Source of the DNA: Gammaproteobacteria bacterium
GTDB lineage: Bacteria > Pseudomonadota > Gammaproteobacteria > Steroidobacterales > Steroidobacteraceae
NCBI GenBank assembly: GCA_020029535.1
Contig: JAIBJM010000001.1
Coordinates: forward strand, 1 to 35,704
Direction of reading: 5' to 3'
DNA length: 35,704 nt
The notes under the pieces are model-generated. The model was not told the DNA's origin. It did no database searches and saw only the letters and a list, made by a program, of their open reading frames with translations. The translations under genes were made by a program, and so were the position numbers. The first letter of the stretch is position 1. Each line of letters opens with the position of its first letter. Below, in pieces: positions 10,349-18,403 of the stretch.

Positions 10349-10363
10349 ATTTATAGGATAAAT
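10349..10363. promoter_or_regulatory. LysR-type box (T-N11-A dyad) at the regulator start
   Basis: ATTTATAGGATAAAT is a perfect dyad with six-base arms around AGG, containing T-N11-A. It overlaps the ribosome binding site of the LysR gene and nearly reaches its start. Position fits autorepression. A second looser dyad, CAGTT-N14-AACTG (10318-10341), lies nearer scoA. Both sit in the divergent gap between scoA and the regulator. Confidence 0.4.
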
Positions 10364-10367
10364 GAAT

Positions 10368-11261
10368 ATGACCCCCCGGAACCTGCGCGCCTTTGTCGCC
10401 GTGGCCCAGACACTGAGCTTCGCGCGTGCCTCGGAGCGGCTGCACATGTCGCAGCCGGCGCTGAGCCTGGCCGTCAAGAATCTCGAGGACTCGCTGGGCG
10501 GACGCCTGCTGTCGCGCACCACGCGCCAGGTGCGGCTCACTCCCGAGGGCACGGCCTTGCTGCCGCAGGCCGTTCGCCTGCTGGCCGACTGGGAGAATGT
10601 CCGCGAGCGGTCGCGCCAGCATTTCACGCTGCAGCAGGGGCATGTGACCATCGCCGCCATGCCCACCTTCGCCGGCAATGTCCTGCCCGGCATCCTGCAG
10701 CGCTATCACGCGCACTTTCCAAGCATCGAGCTGACGGTGCACGACGTTGTGCATGAGGATGTGCTGCGCATGGTGGAGGAGGGCCGGGTGGAGCTGGGGT
10801 TCTGCTTCGAGCCCGGGCCGGACCTGCACAAGGCGTTGGCATTCCAGCCGCTGTTCGTAGACCGCTTCATTGCCATCGTGCCGCCGGATTCGGCGCTGGC
10901 CCGCGAGAAGTCGGTGTCGTGGACACAGTTGCTCGACCATCGCTTCATCGCCCTGCAGAAGCCGTCGACAGTGCGCAGGCTGATCGAGGATTCACTGGCC
11001 AGCAGCGGCATCAGCGTGCGAGTGGCGCTGGAATGCCATCAGCTGTCGACGATCGGCCAGTTCGTGGCTGCGGGTCTGGGGGTGAGCGCAGTGCCGCAGC
11101 TGTCGCAACAACAGATGGTGGTGTTGGGCGCGCATTGCCTGCCGCTGCGCAGGCCGGTGATCAGCAAGACGGTGGGGCTGGTGACGCGCGCGGATCAGCA
11201 GCTGTCGACGGCCGCCGCGGCGATCCGCGGTGCTGTGCGCGAAGCATTCCAGAAGAGTTGA
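10368..11261 (+). CDS. LysR-family transcriptional regulator
   Basis: The 297-residue protein has an N-terminal winged helix-turn-helix (MTPRNLRAFVAVAQTLSFARAS, then MSQPALSLAVKNLE) and the periplasmic-binding-like effector domain from about residue 88. It is divergent from scoA-scoB-thiolase, the usual arrangement for a LysR protein controlling its neighbour. ATG 10368 is preferred over ATG 10362 because AGGA at 10355-10358 is nine bases from the former and only three from the latter. The effector is unknown. Control of the CoA-transferase/thiolase operon is inferred from position; control of the lig genes is possible but they are 3 kb away and convergent. Confidence 0.88.
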   Translation: MTPRNLRAFVAVAQTLSFARASERLHMSQPALSLAVKNLEDSLGGRLLSRTTRQVRLTPEGTALLPQAVRLLADWENVRERSRQHFTLQQGHVTIAAMPTFAGNVLPGILQRYHAHFPSIELTVHDVVHEDVLRMVEEGRVELGFCFEPGPDLHKALAFQPLFVDRFIAIVPPDSALAREKSVSWTQLLDHRFIALQKPSTVRRLIEDSLASSGISVRVALECHQLSTIGQFVAAGLGVSAVPQLSQQQMVVLGAHCLPLRRPVISKTVGLVTRADQQLSTAAAAIRGAVREAFQKS

Positions 11262-11318
11262 GCCTCGAATGCCTGACATCCAGCCCGCAAGGTATGCTCG
11301 TGATCCAAGGGGTGCCAG

Positions 11319-12590
11319 ATGACTACACCGCTTTCCTATGTGCAGACCGGCACCGGCAGTGCCTGGGACACTTATCTGTCGCAGGTGGATCGTGTGGTGC
11401 CGTATCTCGGGCCGCTGGCGCAATGGCAGGAGTCGCTGCGACGGCCCAAGCGCGTGCTGGCCGTGGATGTGCCCATCGAGATGGACGATGGCAGCGTGCG
11501 TCACTTCGAAGGCTTTCGCGTGCACCACAATCTGTCGCGCGGGCCGGGCAAGGGCGGGCTGCGCATCCATCATGATGTGACGCTGGAAGAGATCATGGGT
11601 CTGGCAGCGTGGATGACCATCAAGACCGCGGCGGTGAACCTGCCGTTTGGCGGTGCCAAGGGCGGTATCCGCGCCGATCCGCGCCAGCTGTCGATCAAGG
11701 AGCTGGAGCGCATCACGCGGCGCTACACCTCGGAGATCGCGCCGCTGATCGGTCCCGCGCAGGACATTCCCGCGCCGGACGTCAACACCAACAGCCAGGT
11801 GATGGCCTGGATGATGGACACCTATTCGATGAACGTGGGCGCCACCGTCACCGGCGTGGTCACCGGCAAGCCGGTGCATCTGGGTGGGTCGCTGGGGCGC
11901 ACGCGGGCAACGGGCCGCGGCGTGTTTGTCACCGGATGCGAGGCGGCACGACGCATCGGGCTGCAGCTGTCCGGTGCGCGCGTGGCGATTCAGGGTGTGG
12001 GCAATGTGGGCTTCGCCGCGGCCGAGCTGTTTGCTGGCGCCGGCGCGAAAATTGTGGCCCTGCAGGACGATGTGGATACCGTATACAACCCGGCCGGCAT
12101 GGCGATGACCGAGCTGGGCCATGCCGGCGTGCATGGCCGCATCGGTACGGTGAAGAGTGCCGCGCCCATCGGGCGCGAGGACTTCTGGGATGTGGACTGC
12201 GACATCCTGATACCGGCAGCGCTGGAAGGGCAGATCGACGCCGCCCGCGCGCAGCGACTGAAGGCGAAGCTGGTGCTGGAGGGAGCCAACGGTCCCACGT
12301 TGCCGGCTGCCGATGATGTGCTGGCCGAGCGGGGCATCGTGGTGGTGCCCGATGTGATCTGCAATGCCGGCGGCGTCATCGTCAGCTATTTCGAATGGGT
12401 GCAGGATTTCTCCAGCTTTTTCTGGAGCGAGAGCGAGATCAACCAGCGACTCGACAACATCATCCTGTCCGCCTTCCTGGCCATCTGCGCCACGGCCGGG
12501 AGGTTGGGCGTGTCGCTGCGCACTGCGGCCTTCGTGGTGGCCTGCGAACGCGTGCTGGCAGCGCGCGCCGACCGCGGTCTCTACCCCTGA
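11319..12590 (+). CDS. Glu/Leu/Phe/Val dehydrogenase (glutamate dehydrogenase type)
   Basis: The 423-residue protein has the amino-acid dehydrogenase pattern: [14 protein letters not shown] near residue 68, the catalytic-lysine segment [11 protein letters not shown] near 107, PAPDVNTN near 150 with the catalytic aspartate, and a Rossmann GVGNVG motif near 228. It interconverts an amino acid (glutamate most likely) and its 2-oxo acid with NAD(P). Length matches bacterial hexameric enzymes of about 420 residues. AAGGGG precedes the ATG. It lies 57 bases after the LysR gene and 13 bases before a small zinc-finger gene. Substrate choice among glutamate and branched-chain or aromatic amino acids is not certain. 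Confidence 0.88.
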   Translation: MTTPLSYVQTGTGSAWDTYLSQVDRVVPYLGPLAQWQESLRRPKRVLAVDVPIEMDDGSVRHFEGFRVHHNLSRGPGKGGLRIHHDVTLEEIMGLAAWMTIKTAAVNLPFGGAKGGIRADPRQLSIKELERITRRYTSEIAPLIGPAQDIPAPDVNTNSQVMAWMMDTYSMNVGATVTGVVTGKPVHLGGSLGRTRATGRGVFVTGCEAARRIGLQLSGARVAIQGVGNVGFAAAELFAGAGAKIVALQDDVDTVYNPAGMAMTELGHAGVHGRIGTVKSAAPIGREDFWDVDCDILIPAALEGQIDAARAQRLKAKLVLEGANGPTLPAADDVLAERGIVVVPDVICNAGGVIVSYFEWVQDFSSFFWSESEINQRLDNIILSAFLAICATAGRLGVSLRTAAFVVACERVLAARADRGLYP

Positions 12591-12603
12591 AAGGAGCGCC
12601 CGG

Positions 12604-12822
12604 ATGGCTACTGGTTGGGCAAAAGAAGGCGCGGTGCAGGAGCAAATCGACGCGACCGTGAAGGACGCCATCCAGCGCGCACGCGACGAACTGCCCAGCG
12701 GACCATCGCTGACGCATTGCACCGAATGCGGCGAGGAAATTCCGCCGGCGCGCCGCGCGGCTGTGCCCGGAGTGCGGTTGTGTCTGCGCTGTCAGAGCCG
12801 CCGCGAAAATCTGGCGCGCTGA
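12604..12822 (+). CDS. DksA/TraR-family C4 zinc-finger protein (YbiI-like)
   Basis: This 72-residue protein has a predicted helical N-terminus and a C-terminal C-x2-C / C-x2-C zinc finger (HCTECGEEIPPARR then LCLRCQ). It resembles the short YbiI/TraR-type relatives of DksA, which may contact RNA polymerase through the secondary channel; function of the short forms is poorly known. It lacks the long coiled-coil of DksA. AAGGAG lies just after the glutamate dehydrogenase stop and eight bases before the ATG, so the two genes are likely one transcript. Confidence 0.85.
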   Translation: MATGWAKEGAVQEQIDATVKDAIQRARDELPSGPSLTHCTECGEEIPPARRAAVPGVRLCLRCQSRRENLAR

Positions 12823-12945
12823 ATTGCTGCATGCAGTTGCCGGGCTTGTAGGAATTCAACCCGACTTGCTGTCCACTCATTGCGATCGCATTTGCCGACG
12901 ATCAAGACTGTGACATGGCCGACAAAAATTCCCGCGCGTCTCGTC

Positions 12946-12951
12946 GATAGT
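12946..12951 (+). promoter_or_regulatory. -10-like hexamer before the GGDEF-EAL gene
   Basis: GATAGT ends eight bases before ATG 12960, with no Shine-Dalgarno sequence in between. This would give a nearly leaderless transcript. No convincing -35 is seen. The 137-base gap also holds TGCATGCA near 12830 and nothing else recognisable. Confidence 0.3.
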
Positions 12952-12959
12952 CCGCACTC

Positions 12960-14510
12960 ATGTGGAAGGCGCTCTGGTCGTCGCTGAATGATGCCGGGAT
13001 CTGGTTGATGATCTCGGCGCTGACTGCGGCGGCGCTGTCGATTCTCGGCGCCATCCTCACCCGGATTTTCCGCGACCTGTCGCGTGAGCTCGCTGTCGCC
13101 CGCCGGCAGGTGGACGATCGCCAGCAGAGCATTGAGAGAATCGAACGCCGCAGTTGCGAGCTTCAGCAACTGGCCGACAACGATCCGCTGACCCGCTTGC
13201 CGAATCGCCGCCAGCTTTTTGCGCTTCTCAATCAGTCACTTGCGCGCGCCGCGAACTCAGAGAGCTTTGTCGGCGTGTTCTTCGTGGACGTCGACAACTT
13301 CAAGGCCATCAACGACCGCGTCGATCATCGCTACGGCGACCGGGTGCTGGTGGCCGTGGCCGAGCGCCTGCAGGAAGTGGCGGTGGGCTTTGGCTTTGCG
13401 GCGCGTCTGGGTGGCGACGAATTCACCGTGGTCTATCCGGATGCCGCCAACCCCGACCCCATCCGCACGGCCGGCCTTGAGCTGATCCAGGCCTTCCGCG
13501 AGCCGCTCATCCTCGACGGTGCTGAACTGCGCATCAGCCTCAGCATCGGGCTGGCGATCTTCCCCGAGCATCAGCAGAGCGCCGAAGGGCTGTTGCACGC
13601 CGCAGACGCTGCGCTGGCCCGCGCCAAGGCCCAGGGACGCAACCGCCTCAGCCTGTGCACGCCGGAGCTGCTGCGCGCCGCTTCCGAGAGAGTGGTCATC
13701 GGGCAGGCCCTGCATCGCGCGCTGCAGGAGGATGAATTCGAGCTGCTGTTCCAGCCCGAGCTGTCCCTGGAAGACATGCGGGTCGAACGCGTCGAAGCTT
13801 TGCTGCGCTGGCGGCAGCCGGACGGGCGTATGGCGCTGCCGGCCGAGTTTCTGGTGGCGGCCGAAGAGTGCGGCCTGATGCCGGCCATCGGCGACTGGGT
13901 GCTGCGTCATGCTGTCGCGGCAGCGGCGGACTGGCATCGCGGCATATGGCCGGACGTGCGCGTCTCGGTGAACATCGCGCCGCTGCAGCTGATTGAAGGG
14001 AATCTGGCCGAGCGCCTGCAGCAATTGCTGCATCAGCATCAGCTGCCGGTGCATTGCATTGATCTGGAACTGACCGAAGCCGTGTTGCGCGTAGGTCCCA
14101 TCGCCCTGTCAGCTCTGCGCAATCTGCGCGGTGCAGGTGTGGCCATCGTGCTCGATGATTTCGGCAGCGGCCGTTCCCCGCTGTCGGCGCTCGAAGAGCT
14201 GCCGGTGACCGGCATCAAGCTGGACCGGTCGCTGATTGCCGGCATCGATCGCAACGAACGCGCGCCGGCCATTGCCCGTGCGCTGATCAACATGTGCCAC
14301 GGTCTGGGGTTGAAGGTCACTGCCGAGGGTGTGGAGCGGCGCAGCCAGCTGATGTGGCTGCGGCAACATGCGGTGTCGGCGCAAGGGTATTTGCTCAGCG
14401 CCCCGTTGCCTGCCGAAGGCGTGCCAGGTGTCCGCGAGACGGCGGCCGCGATTGGCGAGGGCATGCTGCTGGGGTATCGATGGGCACCGCAGCACCACGC
14501 TGTTCCTTGA
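12960..14510 (+). CDS. GGDEF-EAL protein (diguanylate cyclase/c-di-GMP phosphodiesterase)
   Basis: The 516-residue protein has one N-terminal membrane helix (about residues 12-35), a short coiled linker, a GGDEF domain with intact GGDEF (151-155) and an EAL domain starting with EALLRW (279-284). The EAL residues needed for c-di-GMP hydrolysis appear intact: the metal-site N in SVNIAP, LELTEAVL, DDFGSG, IKLDRS, TAEGVE and AQGYLL. No RxxD inhibitory site is seen before the GGDEF motif. Both activities are therefore possible; the sequence does not show which dominates. No sensory domain precedes the GGDEF domain. No ribosome binding site is visible at ATG 12960. Confidence 0.92.
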   Translation: MWKALWSSLNDAGIWLMISALTAAALSILGAILTRIFRDLSRELAVARRQVDDRQQSIERIERRSCELQQLADNDPLTRLPNRRQLFALLNQSLARAANSESFVGVFFVDVDNFKAINDRVDHRYGDRVLVAVAERLQEVAVGFGFAARLGGDEFTVVYPDAANPDPIRTAGLELIQAFREPLILDGAELRISLSIGLAIFPEHQQSAEGLLHAADAALARAKAQGRNRLSLCTPELLRAASERVVIGQALHRALQEDEFELLFQPELSLEDMRVERVEALLRWRQPDGRMALPAEFLVAAEECGLMPAIGDWVLRHAVAAAADWHRGIWPDVRVSVNIAPLQLIEGNLAERLQQLLHQHQLPVHCIDLELTEAVLRVGPIALSALRNLRGAGVAIVLDDFGSGRSPLSALEELPVTGIKLDRSLIAGIDRNERAPAIARALINMCHGLGLKVTAEGVERRSQLMWLRQHAVSAQGYLLSAPLPAEGVPGVRETAAAIGEGMLLGYRWAPQHHAVP

Positions 14511-14563
14511 CCTGACATTGGGCTGGTAAGCTCGGCCCATAATCAATCACGGGGGGAACGTTC

Positions 14564-15421
14564 ATGTCACAGGAACAATCGCGTCGTGAATTCGTGGCAC
14601 TGTCGACCGCAGCCGGGCTGGCTGTTGCCGCAGGTCCGGTGCGCGCCGCCGCCATGCCGGTCATGGACATGAATGTCCAGGTCAAGACTCCCGATGGCAG
14701 CTGCGACGCCGCGTTGATCCATCCGACCTCCGGCACGCATCCGGCGGTGCTGATCTGGTCCGATGTGTTCGGACTGCGCCCGGCGCTGCGCGAGATGGGC
14801 AAGCGTATGGCCGCCGAAGGTTACACGGTGCTGGTGCCCAATCCGTTCTATCGCACCATCAAGGCGCCGATAGTCGAAGACCCGGGCAAATTCAATTTCC
14901 AGACCGACCTCGCCAAGCTGGCGCCGCATCGCGCGGCGATGAACGCCGCGGGCGCCACCGAGCGCGATGCCGCCGCCTTTGTGGCCTATCTCGACGCGCA
15001 GAAGTCCACCGACAAGTCGAAGAAGGTGGGCACGCAGGGTTACTGCATGGGTGGTCCGCTGATCATGAGGACGGCAGCGGCATTGCCGGAACGCATCGGC
15101 GCCGCGGCGTCTTTTCATGGCGGCGGGCTGGCGACGAATACGCCCGACAGCCCGCACCTGCTGATTCCAAAGATGAAGGCACGCCTGCTGATTGCCATTG
15201 CGGCCAGCGACGATGCCCGCGAACCACAGACCAAGGACACGCTGCGGGCGGCCTTTGCGGCCGCCAGGGTGCCGGCCGAAGTCGAGGTCTTTGCCGGAAC
15301 CCAGCACGGCTGGTGCATGCCCGACATGCCGGTGCGGGACGGCATGCCGATCTACAGCCAACCCGACGCCGAAAAGGCCTGGGCCCGGCTGCTGGCGTTG
15401 TACAGAACCGCGCTGGTCTGA
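14564..15421 (+). CDS. Dienelactone hydrolase-family protein with Tat signal
   Basis: The 285-residue alpha/beta hydrolase carries a twin-arginine signal (SRREFVALS, residues 6-14, hydrophobic stretch to about 30, cleavage near VRA-AA). The nucleophile is a cysteine in GYCMGG, as in dienelactone hydrolases, with a histidine in TQHGW; the aspartate is probably in ASDDARE. Family members hydrolyse dienelactones or other esters and are usually cytoplasmic; export makes the substrate uncertain. GGGGGGAA precedes the ATG. It has no dedicated neighbours and need not serve the lig pathway, which does not need a dienelactone hydrolase. Confidence 0.85.
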   Translation: MSQEQSRREFVALSTAAGLAVAAGPVRAAAMPVMDMNVQVKTPDGSCDAALIHPTSGTHPAVLIWSDVFGLRPALREMGKRMAAEGYTVLVPNPFYRTIKAPIVEDPGKFNFQTDLAKLAPHRAAMNAAGATERDAAAFVAYLDAQKSTDKSKKVGTQGYCMGGPLIMRTAAALPERIGAAASFHGGGLATNTPDSPHLLIPKMKARLLIAIAASDDAREPQTKDTLRAAFAAARVPAEVEVFAGTQHGWCMPDMPVRDGMPIYSQPDAEKAWARLLALYRTALV

Positions 15422-15533
15422 TCAGGTACCGCCGCGCAGCGGCGCTCCGTCACATTTCTTGACGTTGGGGCGGCCAGCTATGGGCAGTGGCCGCTTGAAC
15501 ATTTCATCGTTTTAATGGAAAACCTTGCTGCAA

Positions 15534-17672
15534 ATGCCTAGCGCGACCAGAAAATGGACGATGGCCGTCCTGTGGCTGCCCGCCACTTTGCTGGGGCAGA
15601 GCGTGCTGGCGCAGACGCTGCAGTACGAAGCGAAAACCGACAATGTCGCGATCCGCGTGCTGTCGGAAAACGCGACTGCGGTGCCCGGCCAGAGCGTGGC
15701 CATTCTTCTGCACCAGACCATCCGTCCGCACTGGCATACCTATTGGCAGAACCCCGGCGACAGCGGCCAGGCCACGTCAATCAACTGGCAGTTGCCTGAT
15801 GGTGCGGCAGCCTCGCCCATCCATTGGGCCGCGCCGCATCGCTTCGACATCGGCGAGCTGACCAACTACGGCTATGCCGACAGCGTCGGTCTGATCTCCG
15901 ACATCAAGCTGCCGGCCAGCTGGCCGGTGGGCACGGCGTTTCCGGTTTCGGGTACCGCCAACTGGCTGGTGTGCGATGACGTCTGCATTCCCGAGAAAAC
16001 ATCGTTCTCGCTGTCCATTCCCACCGGCAGCAGCGCCACGCTGACGCAGGATTTCGCGCCGCTGTTCAGCGCCGCGCGCGCCGCGCAGCCTGCGGCATCG
16101 CCATGGCCGGCCACCGTCAGCGCCAAGGGCGACAACCTCGTTTTGCGTATGGCCATGCCGGTGTCGGACGCCTCGCGCATCACCGAGGCCCAGTGGTTTC
16201 CGGCCACCTGGGGCGTCATCAATCACGCTGGCAGACAGCAGCTGGCCGTGGCTGATGGGGCGTTGACGGTCACGGTGGCCAGGGGCGATCTGCCGCTGCC
16301 TGCAATGCTTGATGGTGTATTGACCATCACCGAAAACACCGGTGGCGGTGTGGTGCGCACGGCGCTGGCCATTTCCAGCGGGGGCGCCGCAGCGCCGGCC
16401 GCGGTGGCGCCACAATCCGACATGGCGCTGGGCACGCTGCTGCTGTTCGCGTTGCTGGGTGGTCTGATCCTGAATGTCATGCCCTGCGTGTTCCCGATTC
16501 TGGCCATGAAGGCGCTGTCCTTCGTTGGTCACGCGGGCGCCGCGCATCGCGAGCGCGTGATCGGCGGCGTGGCCTACACCGCAGGCGTGTTGGCCACGTT
16601 CGTGTTGCTGGCGGGCGTCCTGCTGGCGCTGAAGGCCGCCGGCAGCGCGGTGGGCTGGGGTTTCCAGCTGCAGAATCCGGTGCTGGTGACGCTGCTGGCC
16701 TACGTGCTGTTCGTCGCCGGCCTGAATCTTTCCGGCGTGTTCGAGATCGGTGGCAGTTTCATGGGTCTCGGCTCCGGCCTGGCCGCGCGTTCCGGTGTCA
16801 GCGGCAGCTTCTTCACCGGTGCGCTGGCGGCCATTGTGGCCACGCCCTGCACGGCGCCCTTCATGGCCAGCGCCATAGGCATCGCACTGACGAGTTCAGC
16901 GCCGGTGGCCATGTCCGTGTTCCTGGTGCTGGGTCTGGGTCTGGCCTTGCCGTATCTGCTGCTGACGCTGTTCCCGGCGCTGGCGCGCGCCCTGCCCAGG
17001 CCGGGCCCGTGGATGGGCACCATGAAGCAGGTACTGGCCTTCCCGCTGTATGCATCCGCCGCGTGGCTGGTGTGGGTACTGGCGCAGCAGGCCGGCGTGG
17101 ACAGTGTGTTCCTGGCATTGATCGGCATGGTGGTGCTGGCCTTTGCCTTCTGGCTGTTCGGTCGACGCAGCAGCAGCGCGCGCGGCACGTTCTGGCGCCG
17201 CGCCGGCTTTACCGCGGCGCTGGTTGCGGGCATCGGACTCGCCGCCTCGATTTCCGGCGCGCCGGTGGCGACCACGGCAGCGGCGGCTGCGAATGGCGAT
17301 GAACTCTCTGAAGCCTATGACGCGGCGAAGCTGGACCGCCTGCGTAGCGCGGGCAAGCCGGTGTTCATCAACATGACGGCAGCCTGGTGCATCACCTGCA
17401 AGGTCAATGAACGTGTCGCGCTGTCGGGCGATGCGTTTCGCAATGCGCTGAAGGCGGGTGGCTACAGCTACTTGAAGGGTGACTGGACCAACCAGAACCC
17501 TGAGATCAGCAGACTGCTCGAATCCTTCGGGCGCGCCGGCGTGCCGCTGTATGTGGTGTACCCGGCGCAGGGCGGGCAGCCCCAAGTGCTGCCGCAGCTG
17601 CTGACTGAATCCATCGTGGTGGAAGCGCTCGGCGCTTCCGGAGTTGCGACGGCTTCGATAACAACCAGTTGA
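15534..17672 (+). CDS. dsbD: DsbD/ScsB-like protein-disulfide reductase
   Basis: The 712-residue protein has a signal peptide, a periplasmic N-terminal domain with a cysteine pair in LVCDDVCIPEK, a membrane core of about eight helices (roughly residues 295-580) and a C-terminal thioredoxin-like domain with C619-I-T-C622. The membrane cysteines are in NVMPCVFPIL and ATPCTAPF. This is the DsbD relay, which carries electrons from cytoplasmic thioredoxin to periplasmic partners. ATG 15534 is chosen; a TTG at 15525 is in frame but unsupported. GGAAA lies about 12 bases upstream. The CDDVC pair is closer to the ScsB type than to classical DsbD. A redoxin gene follows after 13 bases and is the likely partner. 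Confidence 0.9.
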   Translation: MPSATRKWTMAVLWLPATLLGQSVLAQTLQYEAKTDNVAIRVLSENATAVPGQSVAILLHQTIRPHWHTYWQNPGDSGQATSINWQLPDGAAASPIHWAAPHRFDIGELTNYGYADSVGLISDIKLPASWPVGTAFPVSGTANWLVCDDVCIPEKTSFSLSIPTGSSATLTQDFAPLFSAARAAQPAASPWPATVSAKGDNLVLRMAMPVSDASRITEAQWFPATWGVINHAGRQQLAVADGALTVTVARGDLPLPAMLDGVLTITENTGGGVVRTALAISSGGAAAPAAVAPQSDMALGTLLLFALLGGLILNVMPCVFPILAMKALSFVGHAGAAHRERVIGGVAYTAGVLATFVLLAGVLLALKAAGSAVGWGFQLQNPVLVTLLAYVLFVAGLNLSGVFEIGGSFMGLGSGLAARSGVSGSFFTGALAAIVATPCTAPFMASAIGIALTSSAPVAMSVFLVLGLGLALPYLLLTLFPALARALPRPGPWMGTMKQVLAFPLYASAAWLVWVLAQQAGVDSVFLALIGMVVLAFAFWLFGRRSSSARGTFWRRAGFTAALVAGIGLAASISGAPVATTAAAAANGDELSEAYDAAKLDRLRSAGKPVFINMTAAWCITCKVNERVALSGDAFRNALKAGGYSYLKGDWTNQNPEISRLLESFGRAGVPLYVVYPAQGGQPQVLPQLLTESIVVEALGASGVATASITTS

Positions 17673-17685
17673 AGAGGAGGTTTGC

Positions 17686-18324
17686 ATGAACACGAAGATG
17701 ACGGCAATGCGCCGTATCCTGATCTCCGCAGGCGTTGCTGCCGCGGTCGTGGCGCTGAGCCCGGCTGCTGTGGCCGCCCCGGCTGCGGGTCAACCCGCTC
17801 CAGCCTTCACGGCCACCGATGCCAGTGGTCAGAAGGTTTCGCTGGATCAGTATCGGGGCAAGACCGTGGTGCTGGAGTGGACCAACCACGATTGTCCCTA
17901 TGTGAAGAAGCACTATGACTCGGGCAGCATGCAGGCGTTGCAGAAGGAAGCTGCCGGCAACGGCGTGGTGTGGTTGCAGGTAGTGTCATCGGCCCCCGGT
18001 CAGCAGGGCTACGTGACCACCGCCAACGCCGACAAGCTGGTGGTGAAGGATCGCAATGCGTCGGTCACCAGATTGCTGCTCGATCCAGCCGGTACGCTGG
18101 GCCATCAGTACGCTGCCAAGACCACTCCGCACATGTACATCGTCGATGCCACTGGCAAACTGGTCTACATGGGCGGCATCGACGACAAGCCGACCAGCAG
18201 GCAGGCCGATCTGCAGGGCGCGAAGAACTACGTGCGCGCCGCGCTGACCGACATTGCGGCCGGCCGTGCGGTTGCGACGCCGGTCAGTCAGCCCTACGGC
18301 TGCAGCGTCAAGTACGCTTCCTGA
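17686..18324 (+). CDS. Exported redoxin (thioredoxin-fold, peroxiredoxin-like)
   Basis: The 212-residue protein has a signal peptide (about residues 1-31) and an AhpC/TSA-type redoxin fold. The active-site segment is TNHDCPYVKKHY with Cys70. It has no CxxC pair; the only other cysteine is Cys206 near the C-terminus (PYGCSVKY). The family is annotated as redoxin or PRX-like; the substrate is unknown. A strong AGGAGG ribosome binding site precedes the ATG. It follows the DsbD-like gene and is probably reduced by it in the periplasm. The gene is closed by an intrinsic terminator at 18344-18375. Confidence 0.88.
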   Translation: MNTKMTAMRRILISAGVAAAVVALSPAAVAAPAAGQPAPAFTATDASGQKVSLDQYRGKTVVLEWTNHDCPYVKKHYDSGSMQALQKEAAGNGVVWLQVVSSAPGQQGYVTTANADKLVVKDRNASVTRLLLDPAGTLGHQYAAKTTPHMYIVDATGKLVYMGGIDDKPTSRQADLQGAKNYVRAALTDIAAGRAVATPVSQPYGCSVKYAS

Positions 18325-18343
18325 TCTGAGGTGTCGATCGAAG

Positions 18344-18375
18344 AAGAGCTCCCCGCGCGGGGAGCTCTTTTTTTT
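18344..18375 (+). terminator. Strong Rho-independent terminator after the redoxin gene
   Basis: An 11-bp perfect stem (AAGAGCTCCCC, 18344-18354, with 18359-18369) closes on a GCGC loop and runs into eight T residues (18368-18375). It ends the dsbD-redoxin transcript. It lies only 29 bases before the dinB start, so dinB must have its own promoter here. Confidence 0.93.
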
Positions 18376-18391
18376 GCTGCGCGGTGGTAGC

Positions 18392-18397
18392 TATGCT
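18392..18397 (+). promoter_or_regulatory. -10-like hexamer before dinB
   Basis: TATGCT is separated by six bases from the GTG start at 18404, with no ribosome binding site between. The terminator just upstream leaves only this short segment for a promoter. The transcript would be leaderless. A -35 would fall in the T tract and is not recognisable. Confidence 0.35.
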
Positions 18398-18403
18398 GGC
18401 CGC

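Noticed and set aside
10992-12722. 576-codon open frame on the minus strand opposite the dehydrogenase gene
   Set aside because: No recognisable domain; it covers three plus-strand genes with clear families and good ribosome binding sites.
14512-14543. CTGACA ... CATAAT as promoter of the dienelactone hydrolase gene
   Set aside because: The 20-base spacer is too long for a confident call, although a promoter in this gap is likely.
15429-15445. CGCCGC-GCA-GCGGCG hairpin after the dienelactone hydrolase gene as terminator
   Set aside because: Only six base pairs and no T run; such repeats are common in GC-rich DNA.
15459-15484. TTGACG ... TATGGG as promoter of the DsbD-like gene
   Set aside because: Spacer is only 14 bases and the -10 match is poor.
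18254-18403. N-terminal extension of DNA polymerase IV
   Set aside because: It would cross a strong intrinsic terminator and the end of the redoxin gene; GTG 18404 places Asp8 and Phe13 correctly.
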